Assembly (NCBI RefSeq): GCF_035503745.1
Contig: NZ_DATJTC010000042.1
Location: 91,568 to 155,567, forward strand
Source: Dyella_B sp035503745
GTDB lineage: Bacteria; Pseudomonadota; Gammaproteobacteria; Xanthomonadales; Rhodanobacteraceae
Reading direction: 5' to 3'
Length of the DNA: 64,000 nucleotides
Shown here one piece after another: positions 56,855 through 64,000 of this stretch. The first letter of the stretch is position 1; the number at the start of each line of letters is the position of its first letter. A program made the position numbers and the translations under genes. Under the pieces are notes generated by a model that was not told the origin of the DNA, did no database searches, and saw only the letters and a program-made list of their open reading frames with translations.

Positions 56855-57562
56855 ATGTACAACAATCGGAATTACTTTTTCCATTTTTTTTATCAATGGC
56901 ATCAGTTTCATGCCAGCCCCTCACTAGATTTGCTACGGGCTTTCGTAGCTGGCATTGAAACCGATATAGACAACTCTATTTCTGAATTTAAAAACGCGGA
57001 ATTTGAGACGGAAACTCTTGACCTTGATGATGAACGCATGCCCGAAGTCATCCGTTTCTACAAAGGTCTAGATGAAATGTCTTGGGACTTGGATACGTTA
57101 TTCCTAAAACACTACCCGTCCATGAGGAGGAGTTCAGCGTTATTGATGATGTACGGTTCTCTTGAGAATGAACTCGACCTTCTCTGCTACAACGCTCAAA
57201 AATTTAAGAAGTATCGCGTTGACCTTGCCGACCTAAACCACAAAGGTATAGAACGCTCTGTAGCGTACCTTGAAAAAGTCGTTGGCTTAGACGGCATAAG
57301 GCAACATCGTTCGTGGGGAGAATTGTCCAAGGTAGCAAGGCTCCGTAACTGTATTGCCCATGCTAATGGCAAGATTGCCCAGGATGACAAAATCAACGAT
57401 TACATAAAATCAAGGAGCGACCTTTCATTGATTTGCATCTACAGACACTATCAAATTTCACATATATGCATTGAGCGTGGGTATCTTGACCACGTTCTTC
57501 AATGCATGAACGAATTTACGTTACATATCAGCGAAAAGATGAACAGCATCAAGTGGGACTGA
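56855..57562 (+). CDS. HEPN-motif protein, putative ribonuclease or toxin
   Basis: A 235-residue, probably all-helical cytoplasmic protein. RNCIAH (R164 to H169) is an exact R-x4-H motif preceded by hydrophobic helix residues (VARLRNCIAHANG), the active-site pattern of HEPN ribonucleases. The remainder is helical (SIKWD end). It follows the second of two membrane-anchored proteins by four bases, so it could be the effector of a three-gene cassette. Family known; function inferred. The start at 56855 avoids an overlap with the preceding gene; an ATG at 56822 is in frame but unnecessary. Confidence 0.82.
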   Translation: MYNNRNYFFHFFYQWHQFHASPSLDLLRAFVAGIETDIDNSISEFKNAEFETETLDLDDERMPEVIRFYKGLDEMSWDLDTLFLKHYPSMRRSSALLMMYGSLENELDLLCYNAQKFKKYRVDLADLNHKGIERSVAYLEKVVGLDGIRQHRSWGELSKVARLRNCIAHANGKIAQDDKINDYIKSRSDLSLICIYRHYQISHICIERGYLDHVLQCMNEFTLHISEKMNSIKWD

Positions 57563-57597
57563 ACCTACTGGAAGCATGTCCATCGTTCCCACTCCCC

Positions 57598-57897
57598 TCA
57601 GCTCTTCTTGGCCCGTGGAGCTTTCTTTTCTTTCACCTTTTCCCCAAGAGGCGGTAGGCGTCGTTCCAACTCTGCCTGGAACGCTACAGGGTCCGCTCCA
57701 CACGCATGCAACCATCTACGGAGCTGCAAGGTGTCCAGCCTAATTCCTCCCCGCTCAACGGCTGAGATGTATTGCTGAGATAGCCCCGACTTGGCTGCCA
57801 ATTGGACCTGGGTTAAGCCCCTGGACTTTCTGGCCTCAACCAAAAGCTTAAGAAAATCAGGGTATTCAGCCTCATGAATGCTCTTGCCCTTGGGCAT
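57598..57897 (-). CDS. XRE-family helix-turn-helix regulator
   Basis: A 99-residue DNA-binding protein. The helix-turn-helix reads RGLTQVQLAAKSGLSQQYISAVERG (about 25-50), typical of Cro/C1-type regulators. The tail is Lys-rich (KEKKAPRAKKS). It lies divergent from a membrane protein gene, with a TGTAC/GTACA inverted repeat (57963-57974) between them that is a plausible operator. The longer in-frame upstream reading (start 57957) is less likely. It may control the neighbouring membrane protein and lipoprotein, or the HEPN cassette. Confidence 0.88.
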   Translation of the reverse strand: MPKGKSIHEAEYPDFLKLLVEARKSRGLTQVQLAAKSGLSQQYISAVERGGIRLDTLQLRRWLHACGADPVAFQAELERRLPPLGEKVKEKKAPRAKKS

Positions 57898-57962
57898 GGA
57901 TGTGCAGCTCGCTCGATGGTCTGAAGCGACGCTAAACAAGAACATGAGATACCCCATCTATT

Positions 57963-57974
57963 TGTACAAGTACA
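57963..57974. promoter_or_regulatory. Candidate operator between XRE regulator and membrane protein gene
   Basis: TGTAC-AA-GTACA inverted repeat in the 118-base gap between the divergent genes, 66 bases from the regulator start. Confidence 0.5.
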
Positions 57975-58015
57975 TATGGTATTTTTGGTCCACGTCATCA
58001 AGGAACAGGACACCT

Positions 58016-58642
58016 ATGAACGTGACAGCCACTTACCCGGCACCCGGCCAAGCCCAGGACTCCGCCAGCCATTACCAGGTGGAAGAACAATCCGATGGTC
58101 AACTGTGCTTCCAGACCTATCCCGCCACGAAACCCATCTTCACCTTCGATGCAACACTCATCATCGTTGGCTTTGCATTCCCAATTTTGCTGTTGGACTA
58201 CGTCCTACTGACATTGGGGAACTACGCCCCTGCCCTGGTCACCACCCTCATGGCTGCTGGGGTGGCTTGGTTGTGCCTTCGTATTCTGCATAGGGAGCGT
58301 CGGGATGGAGTTCGTCCGTGCCGGTTTTATGTGTCGGATACCACGCTAAACATTCCACCGGCTCCGAACACCCACGGTTCGATGACGATGTTGCAAGCAT
58401 CCAACATTGACCGCTTGGTCATACGTCAAACACTCGCGCACACCTCAAGCCTTGCGTATGGCTTTGGAACGGTTGGAGCAAAAGGGGCAGAAGCAAGGGA
58501 CAGGCGCAATGGTTGGTTTGCCGACCGCTCTTTCATTTTAGAAGCCCAAAGTGCAGGGCGTGGGTACATGCTGGCCAGCGGCCTGGATGAGACCACTGTG
58601 CATGGCCTGATGAAGGCAGTCAGCCGAAAGTTGGGCTTCTAA
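58016..58642 (+). CDS. Uncharacterised membrane protein (two TM segments)
   Basis: A 208-residue protein with two hydrophobic segments (LIIVGFAFPILLLDYVLL and APALVTTLMAAGVAWLCLRIL, about 48-95) and a soluble C-terminal part containing DRLVIRQTLAHTSSLAYGFG. The ATG at 58016 has AGGA five bases upstream. It is 15 bases before a lipoprotein gene, so they form a pair. No family recognised. Confidence 0.8.
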   Translation: MNVTATYPAPGQAQDSASHYQVEEQSDGQLCFQTYPATKPIFTFDATLIIVGFAFPILLLDYVLLTLGNYAPALVTTLMAAGVAWLCLRILHRERRDGVRPCRFYVSDTTLNIPPAPNTHGSMTMLQASNIDRLVIRQTLAHTSSLAYGFGTVGAKGAEARDRRNGWFADRSFILEAQSAGRGYMLASGLDETTVHGLMKAVSRKLGF

Positions 58643-58657
58643 CGCAGGGAGCGTGCG

Positions 58658-58978
58658 ATGAAGAAATTTTCTTTTAAAATGACGTTGCTCTTTTGCATCA
58701 GCGTGATTCTGACCGGATGCGGCTCATCCGGTCCAAGCGACAGCGATGTTCTCAAGGCTTACAAAGAATGGGTTGTGTACCGACAAAACAATGGTGAGTC
58801 GGCACTCCCTCTTCCTCCAGAAGCCATTGTTGACCATTGCGAGAAAGACAATGACCCACCCGTTAGCAATGCTGTCTTTTTCATCTGCTATGTGCGGTTT
58901 GGTGGTGCGAAAGACACCAACCTCAATCCCATCACACTGCAACGCGGCCCAGATGGACAATGGAGCCGGTCGGATTGA
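58658..58978 (+). CDS. Small lipoprotein of unknown function
   Basis: A 106-residue protein with signal peptide MKKFSFKMTLLFCISVILTGC and lipobox LTGC, followed by GSSGPSDSD. The mature part has two further cysteines in DHCEK and FICY. It is downstream of the two-TM membrane protein by 15 bases. The ATG is at 58658. A possible entry-exclusion or surface protein of the mobile element; that role is inference only. Confidence 0.8.
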   Translation: MKKFSFKMTLLFCISVILTGCGSSGPSDSDVLKAYKEWVVYRQNNGESALPLPPEAIVDHCEKDNDPPVSNAVFFICYVRFGGAKDTNLNPITLQRGPDGQWSRSD

Positions 58979-59015
58979 ATGCACCTATGCGGTCTTACGA
59001 TGGCTCTGCCTTCCA

Positions 59016-59627
59016 TCAAGCATTTTTCAAGTACCGCTTAAGTCGTAACTTCGCATTGGTGAACTGGACATTAGAAGCGTCAAACGCATACGGGTCATAA
59101 GGCCAGTAGGAATGGTCTTGTCGTCCAGACAACCATTCCTTCATTTCCCGATACCGTGCACTTCTAGGCTTGGCTAAAGCCTCTTTGAGTTCCTGAAAAC
59201 CATACACACCCCCACAGTCTTCCGGGGGTGCTGCATTTTCGCCAGCCAAACAGCGGGGATAGTTGCCACCATCCCCTTCCATGACTTCTTCCAAGTGGAT
59301 GATGTGACGCCAGTCATCGCCCAAGTCGTAGACATATGTCAGGGTTCGAACGTGGTTGAAATACTTGGAAATCGGCACCAGCCAACTAGAGACCAGGAGT
59401 TTTTCTTGGAACTCATGGGGAAGACCAATAGCAATCTGCCCTACCCCTTCACCCACCAGAAACTCGTGCGAATGGCAATCAAGCCAACCAAAAGCATCCT
59501 GGGTGGCCACATGCAAATCCCAGAAGGTTGCAGATGTGGGAATTTCAATCCGTCGCCAAACCAAGGGCTCAGTTCTGTCCAGTTCGATGCGAAGGCGAAA
59601 GACTTGGGTTTGGAGGTCCAACGTCAT
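59016..59627 (-). CDS. Plasmid pRiA4b ORF-3 family protein
   Basis: A 203-residue protein of the pRiA4b ORF-3-like family, common on plasmids and integrated elements. Family segments are PLVWRRIEIP, FWDLHVATQDAFGW, TYVYDLGDDWRH and the Cys/Pro-rich CLAGENAAPPEDCGG. It lies 30 bases downstream of the relaxase gene on the same strand, so the two are likely co-expressed. Function unknown. Confidence 0.94.
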   Translation of the reverse strand: MTLDLQTQVFRLRIELDRTEPLVWRRIEIPTSATFWDLHVATQDAFGWLDCHSHEFLVGEGVGQIAIGLPHEFQEKLLVSSWLVPISKYFNHVRTLTYVYDLGDDWRHIIHLEEVMEGDGGNYPRCLAGENAAPPEDCGGVYGFQELKEALAKPRSARYREMKEWLSGRQDHSYWPYDPYAFDASNVQFTNAKLRLKRYLKNA

Positions 59628-59657
59628 CTTCGAACCTGCCTGACCATGCTTGAAAGC

Positions 59658-61310
59658 TCACCATTTTAAAGCATCTTTGTGACGTGTAGGCTCGGGATGA
59701 TGAGCTGAACCTTGCGTCGGAAAATCATCCACCGCCCCATCTTCCTTGCTCTTTTCACTTTGGAACAGGGTTGGCAGTTCTTTGCGAAGCAGCTCCCTAT
59801 CGGAATCTGGCAATGCGTTGAGCAAGTCCACCATCAAGGAAGACTTTTCTTCATCCAATTTGACGACAGAATTTCGAATCAAGGACAACGCTTCAACCTG
59901 TTCAGCTTTCAAGGCACCGATGTCCTTCTCCATCTCTCTCACTTCCACGCCTTGATTTGAAATGGTCTTTTTCAATTCCTGCACATGGTTGTCGTGAAGA
60001 TGGACTTTGGACCTTAGCTTTTCGTGCGCTTCCATGGGCTTTCCTCCCATGGTGGCGAACATCTTGATACGCCAACGGTTCTCCTGTTCCCACCGGCTGA
60101 GTTTGATTTGCGCCAGTTTGCGCAAGTGTCGGCTTTGGTCTGCCTGAAATTGGTTGTCCAGTGATGCCGCCCGAGTGGCTTCGATGATTTTAAACAACTC
60201 ATCCATTTCTTTCTGTAATTCATGGTACGTGGCAAACGCCTTGTCTAGTGCATCAATCAGCACCAAAGAACGTTCGAGTTCTTCAGCCTCTTCTTTGCTT
60301 TGAGGTGTCTGGGCAGTTTGCCGAAGGCGATAGGCCAAGGAACCTTGGCGTTGAATCAACGCAGGTGACATCGTCTTAGGTGTCTTAGACCCGAACAAGG
60401 AAGTAGATTTCTTCAATGCCCGTGTATGGGCCTGTAAGGGCTTCCCAGCCTCACGCCGCACATCGGCCAAGGCCTGAGCGTGTTGCGTATCCAATGCGCC
60501 CACATGGGCATTCTGGTAGACCTGGGCCACGGCCAACGCCTCCCGAAGGCTATCGCCCCGGTTCGTATAGATGCCTTTCCGTTCCATAGCAGATGCGGAC
60601 TGCCCGAGAGTTGGTTGAGGCGTCAGGTTCAAGCCGAGGCGCTTGTAACTCTTGAACTCGTATTTGACATCCGAACCAACCTTCCGAGCATAGTCATTAG
60701 CGAGTTCGGACCAACGGCAGTTCAGCAGTTCAATGAACGCAGCGCCGAGGTGCATCTTGGAAAACTCGTGAAGCTTTGGCCCGAAGCCTGTCCCTTCACC
60801 TGTCTCGCCATCGTCTCCCTTCCCTACTTCTGCAAGGCCACGGGTTGGAAAATACAAGTGCGCGTGGAAGCCCTGCTTGTCCGATGGCTTGAGGTTTCCA
60901 AGCGCATCACGGTCTGCATCTCTATGCAGGCCCAAGGAAACAGGCGTATTCAACTCACTGGATATAAAGCGGGCCATCTCTTCGGCCAGGTCACCGGCTT
61001 GGTCATCGGACAGGCAAAACGGGATAGGGATGCGGTAATCGCGGGCTACCTGCGCATCTTTCCGCTTTTCAGCCAATTCAACCCGGTTCCAGAGTTGCTC
61101 GGGGTCGGTTGCCCAAGGCGGGGAATTCGGGGGTGCAATGGTCAAGGCGCGAACAATTTCTTCGCCCAACTCTCTCTTCCTGAAGTCATGCCAAACCTTG
61201 GCTTTTTCATCATAGAGGCGAAGACCTAAACGGTATGCAGCACCAGCCACAGCAGAGTGGCTTTTAGAGCGCGTGTGGACTTCCAAGTGGGGGCGTGCGT
61301 GCAGATGCAT
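59658..61310 (-). CDS. MobA/MobL-family relaxase
   Basis: A 550-residue mobilisation relaxase. The N-terminal part has KSHSAVAGAAYRLG (about 16-29), like the RSAVAAAAYRSG start of the MobA/MobL family, and the metal motif GFHAHLYFP with H149 and H151. The C-terminal half is coiled-coil. It would nick oriT so that the element can transfer with help from another conjugative system; no transfer genes are in the window. The ATG at 61310 has GGAGG seven bases upstream. The AT-rich 360 bases upstream probably hold promoter and oriT. A palindromic operator lies there. Confidence 0.93.
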   Translation of the reverse strand: MHLHARPHLEVHTRSKSHSAVAGAAYRLGLRLYDEKAKVWHDFRKRELGEEIVRALTIAPPNSPPWATDPEQLWNRVELAEKRKDAQVARDYRIPIPFCLSDDQAGDLAEEMARFISSELNTPVSLGLHRDADRDALGNLKPSDKQGFHAHLYFPTRGLAEVGKGDDGETGEGTGFGPKLHEFSKMHLGAAFIELLNCRWSELANDYARKVGSDVKYEFKSYKRLGLNLTPQPTLGQSASAMERKGIYTNRGDSLREALAVAQVYQNAHVGALDTQHAQALADVRREAGKPLQAHTRALKKSTSLFGSKTPKTMSPALIQRQGSLAYRLRQTAQTPQSKEEAEELERSLVLIDALDKAFATYHELQKEMDELFKIIEATRAASLDNQFQADQSRHLRKLAQIKLSRWEQENRWRIKMFATMGGKPMEAHEKLRSKVHLHDNHVQELKKTISNQGVEVREMEKDIGALKAEQVEALSLIRNSVVKLDEEKSSLMVDLLNALPDSDRELLRKELPTLFQSEKSKEDGAVDDFPTQGSAHHPEPTRHKDALKW

Positions 61311-61380
61311 ATGGTGTCCTCCATGAGAGATAGGAATAGGTCTTCCATGACCACTCCTGCATCAAAGCAGATAATCCATA

Positions 61381-61402
61381 TATGTCAAGGATACTTTACA
61401 TA
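61381..61402. promoter_or_regulatory. Near-perfect 22-bp palindrome upstream of the relaxase
   Basis: Reading from 61381 the site matches its own reverse complement at 18 of 22 positions, with inner half-sites GTCAAG and CTTTAC around GATA. It lies about 70 bases before the relaxase ATG and also contains a TTGACA-like hexamer on the minus strand, so it could be a repressor-bound promoter or part of oriT. Confidence 0.55.
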
Positions 61403-61555
61403 ATAAAGCTAACCTCACATATAGGTTGGCTAAGACGCTTTGAAGAGATGTTTCTCTGGTAGCTTGACTTTACGCGGGGTGTTGGTACAACACATAGACG
61501 CGCTCTTAATTCAAAAGATTTTGCAAGTAACTTTATAATTAAAAATTCAAATCAT

Positions 61556-61669
61556 ATGAACAATATAAAAACTAAAAACAATTCGCAAATAATACCACTT
61601 GTTATAATATTGACATTCTCATCAATGATTATATTTTTATCTGTGTATTTACTATTCTTTGAAAAATAA
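61556..61669 (+). CDS. Possible 37-residue membrane peptide
   Basis: The frame begins MNNIKTKNNSQIIPLVII and is largely hydrophobic after residue 11, ending LLFFEK. It has a basic polar head and a single membrane helix, like small toxin-type peptides, but the region is AT-rich and no ribosome binding site is seen. Its stop lies four bases from the end of the convergent membrane protein gene. Low confidence that it is translated. Confidence 0.25.
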   Translation: MNNIKTKNNSQIIPLVIILTFSSMIIFLSVYLLFFEK

Positions 61670-61672
61670 CCT

Positions 61673-62191
61673 TCACCACCAATACCAAATCTTACACAAC
61701 GTCACCTTGTTCATCAGAAGACAATCAGTATTTTTTGCGGCAAAAAATATTGCATATGTGACCATTAAAATTTCAACAAAAATTATCAAAGTGAAATGCG
61801 CGTCATATCCCATGCCAATGACTCCGCGTCTCTTAACGGATACATATATCAACGTTGCCAACATCAAAACGCTTAAAGAAAGGAATCCAAGAACAAATGG
61901 AAGAGGATATTCTTTGTACTTATCCAAAAAACAAAGTGCTGCTCCCACCAGGAAAAGTGCCGAAATTACGCACAAAATTCCTTTAAGCTTTGGGAAGAAA
62001 ATTGGTGCCAACGCCACTATTCCAGAAGCAAATCCTAAAACAATGCAAGCGTAATCAAGCGCTATATCTCTGCTGAAAGTCAGGATGCATCCCGCCAACG
62101 TCATAAAAAGAAAAATTAAAGAAGCCGCAAGAACCCAAACAACTATCTTATTCGTGAAAATTGATTTCATGGCATTGACTTGTGTGTTCAT
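61673..62191 (-). CDS. Uncharacterised multi-spanning membrane protein
   Basis: A 172-residue protein of strongly hydrophobic composition with about five membrane segments (for example VVWVLAASLIFLFMTLAGC, IVLGFASGIVALAPIF, and HFTLIIFVEILMVTYAIFF). GC content is lower than in its neighbours. The starts at 62191 and 62170 are both possible; GAGG is 11 bases before the first. No named family recognised. The LAGC stretch lies within a TM segment and is probably not a lipobox. Confidence 0.7.
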   Translation of the reverse strand: MNTQVNAMKSIFTNKIVVWVLAASLIFLFMTLAGCILTFSRDIALDYACIVLGFASGIVALAPIFFPKLKGILCVISALFLVGAALCFLDKYKEYPLPFVLGFLSLSVLMLATLIYVSVKRRGVIGMGYDAHFTLIIFVEILMVTYAIFFAAKNTDCLLMNKVTLCKIWYWW

Positions 62192-62533
62192 GTACTTACG
62201 AACCTCAATTGGAAGTAGCGCTTACCGCAAACCTATCCAAGGCTCTACAGAGTTCATGAAGAAACCCTCCTTGATGTGCCTGTCAAGGTTTCGGCATGCC
62301 TGAGTTGATTTACCCCTAACCACAACCACGCTGACAGCCCCCTGTGCGCGTTTCGGCCATACACTGCCCGGTTCCCAGATTGTCACTGTCCAAGCCCTTC
62401 TAGGGCTCTCATTGATAGGAAAGCATTTAAGGGCGTGAAGACAATGTGACGAATTTCCTTGACATAACTGCGTCTTGAAGAGTAGCCCTTCCACGGGCAA
62501 CATCCTGTATAGGGGAAATACAGGGGACCAACG
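62192..62533. other. Intergenic region before the AAA ATPase gene
   Basis: About 340 bases between divergent genes. A hypothetical frame on the minus strand here has no ribosome binding site and unlikely composition. The region should hold promoters for both genes. The inverted repeat at 62504-62524 next to the ATPase start is the only clear structure. Confidence 0.5.
62504..62524 (+). promoter_or_regulatory. Inverted repeat over the ribosome binding site of the AAA ATPase gene
   Basis: CCTGTAT and ATACAGG arms with a 7-base loop (AGGGGAA); the second arm runs into the GGGGA ribosome binding site, nine bases before the ATG at 62534. In RNA it could occlude initiation; in DNA it is a plausible operator. 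Confidence 0.55.
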
Positions 62534-64000
62534 ATGGACACTTTTGACCAATGGATGGCTAGCCGTGACGGTTGGCTTCAGACGGCTGCGGCCAATCTCT
62601 TAGAAAAAGGAAAGCCAGACGCCACCGCCGTCAAGGCGCTAGCAGACCTATGCGTAGAAGAAGAACAGAAAAAGGTTATCCAGCTAAAACAAGTACCGCC
62701 AGGAACATTTTCAGCAGCTCAGACAGGCAAAGTTCTACGCCTACTTTGTATCCACGATTTGCAAGGCATCAACGCACTGGACCCATCGGCAAAGTTGGAT
62801 TTTGAAGATGCCGACATCACCATCGTTTACGGACCCAATGGCTCTGGCAAATCGGGTTTCGCTCGGCTTCTTAAGCTAGCAACGGGGTCTAGAAAAAACG
62901 CACCTATCCTTACGAATGTCTACTCGAAGACAGTTGTAGACCAGCAAGCCACATTCGAGATATCTGAAAATGGCAGCCCATCCACCCAGACATGGCAGGC
63001 CACATCTGGACCTTTGGCAAAGCTAAAGCAAATACACGTCTACGATAGTGTTGTTGCAAAAAGTTACTTGGTAGACAAGGAAGAAGCCACTTATGAGCCA
63101 AGAAGGCTTCGATTCCTCAGTGCGCTTTCAGACGTTTGTGACCAAGTTCGAGATGAACTACAAGAACGACAAAGTAAGCTTTTCAGCAAACTCCCATCCA
63201 TTCCCACCAATTTGTCACAAAGCCAATATGCATCTATACCAGGCGCGTTAAAGGCTGCTGACACGCCCGAACTTGTTAAGAAAAGAATTGCAAAGAAGAA
63301 AGACCACGACGATAGGCGGAAGCTTTTACAGGATACGGTCAAAACGACAGACCCATCCACTCGGCTCACTCAAATCACTTCTTCAATCAAAGCAATTGAT
63401 AACACAACCTCAAAGTTGAAGTCCTTTGAGGAATCTCTATCAAAAGCATCCATAGAAAAGTTATCGGACAGCAAGAAGAAATCACTTGATGCTCGTAAAG
63501 CAGCCAACGACTTAGCCAAAACAACACTGACAGGCTCAAGCCTTGAAGGCATTGGAAGCACAACCTGGAAAGCAATGTGGGAAGCCGCCCGGACATATTC
63601 CACAACACTTACCCCGAGCCCATTGCCATTTCCACCGAACGAAGGCAACCCCTGCCCTCTTTGCCAAACCAACATCAGCAAAGACGCTGAAAGCAGACTC
63701 GCCACCTTCGAAAGCTTTGTAAAAGGCAAGGTGGAGAGTGATGCGAAGACTGCGGAAGCAGAATACACCGACCTCATCAAGACGCTTCCAGTACTTCCTT
63801 CAGAGGAAGACTGGTCTGCAATGTTTACAGTCGGCGGCCAACTTGCATCCTCCATCTACACTACCATCCGTGACACTTTGGAGAAGGCACGTCAAGGCGA
63901 TTTCGAAACCATAAATGACGGCATCAAGCAAGCTGAATTTATAGCCCTTCATCAGGAAATATCTGATTATAAAAACCGACTAATGGAAGAGCAAAAGCTT
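62534..64000 (+). CDS. SMC/AAA-type ATPase with zinc-hook motif, RloC/PrrC-like (3' end beyond window)
   Basis: The first 489 codons of a large protein, open at the right edge. After a short helical N-terminus the Walker A motif YGPNGSGKSGFARLL (residues 99-113) follows the ITIVYGPNG strand, the pattern of the AAA_13 and RloC/PrrC-type ATPases. A coiled-coil region then follows and CPLC at residues 374-377 (NPCPLCQTN) fits the zinc-hook CxxC of Rad50 and RloC. No nuclease domain is visible because the gene is truncated here. RloC and PrrC are tRNA-cleaving defence enzymes; without the C-terminus other SMC-like defence ATPases are also possible. GGGGA precedes the ATG. Confidence 0.85.
   Translation, partial: MDTFDQWMASRDGWLQTAAANLLEKGKPDATAVKALADLCVEEEQKKVIQLKQVPPGTFSAAQTGKVLRLLCIHDLQGINALDPSAKLDFEDADITIVYGPNGSGKSGFARLLKLATGSRKNAPILTNVYSKTVVDQQATFEISENGSPSTQTWQATSGPLAKLKQIHVYDSVVAKSYLVDKEEATYEPRRLRFLSALSDVCDQVRDELQERQSKLFSKLPSIPTNLSQSQYASIPGALKAADTPELVKKRIAKKKDHDDRRKLLQDTVKTTDPSTRLTQITSSIKAIDNTTSKLKSFEESLSKASIEKLSDSKKKSLDARKAANDLAKTTLTGSSLEGIGSTTWKAMWEAARTYSTTLTPSPLPFPPNEGNPCPLCQTNISKDAESRLATFESFVKGKVESDAKTAEAEYTDLIKTLPVLPSEEDWSAMFTVGGQLASSIYTTIRDTLEKARQGDFETINDGIKQAEFIALHQEISDYKNRLMEEQKL

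Larger units (their letters stand above)
61311..61672. other. AT-rich region upstream of the relaxase, possible oriT
   Basis: About 360 bases with high A+T. The 22-base palindrome at 61381-61402 is the clearest structure. Relaxase oriT sites normally lie just upstream of mobA/mobL, so it is the natural place for one, but I cannot identify a nic site. A short membrane-type open frame lies at 61556-61669. Confidence 0.45.

Noticed and set aside
62222..62551. 109-residue frame on the minus strand
   Set aside because: Overlaps the start of the ATPase gene and has no ribosome binding site or family likeness.

Overview
The window is chromosomal DNA of a high-GC gammaproteobacterium, most likely of the Xanthomonadales (Lysobacterales), and by inference the Dyella/Luteibacter/Rhodanobacter group. 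The gene blocks cmk-rpsA-ihfB-lapA-lapB, carA-carB-greA, hrcA-grpE-dnaK-dnaJ with divergent recN, and fur/bamE/rnfH/ratA/smpB/ssrA support this. The tmRNA encodes the tag ANDDNYALAA. The genus is an inference; no 16S gene is present.

From 1 to about 49,280 the DNA is ordinary high-GC core genome. It holds a hybrid sensor kinase cut by the left edge, an MBL-fold hydrolase, an amine-oxidase-like flavoprotein coupled to a tRNA-binding-domain protein, and an alpha-2-macroglobulin/PBP1C pair for envelope defence and repair. Next come galU with a dehydratase and an initiating sugar-phosphate transferase (surface polysaccharide), lapAB, ihfB, rpsA and cmk. They are followed by an acyl-CoA-binding protein, fadH, a LysR regulator, an rpmJ of the zinc-free type, an SDR, greA and carBA. 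The last core blocks are a 2OG-Fe(II) oxygenase, a TPR protein, a cation exchanger behind a yybP-ykoY (manganese) riboswitch, dapB, the heat-shock cluster with a TMEM175-type channel gene between dnaK and dnaJ, recN, a UhpA/UhpB-like two-component pair, a structured RNA candidate, fur/bamE, and smpB-ssrA.

From the 3' end of ssrA (49,278) to the right edge the sequence changes to AT-richer DNA with different codon use: an integrated mobile island. It begins with a tyrosine recombinase next to the tmRNA 3' end. It carries a second related recombinase split by a frameshift, a MobA/MobL relaxase with a pRiA4b ORF-3-like protein, and a series of small cargo cassettes: a probable HEPN-like protein with a DUF3800 protein, two membrane-anchored proteins with an R-x4-H HEPN protein, an XRE regulator divergent from a membrane protein/lipoprotein pair, and several orphan membrane proteins. 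At the right edge is the first part of an SMC/AAA-type ATPase with a zinc-hook CPxC motif, resembling RloC/PrrC-type anti-phage ATPases. The right end of the island lies outside the window.

The strongest candidates for undescribed biology are the island cassettes (55,621-57,562 and 62,534 onward), the structured GGA-rich RNA at about 46,255-46,444, and several precise inverted repeats that sit in promoters or over ribosome binding sites.
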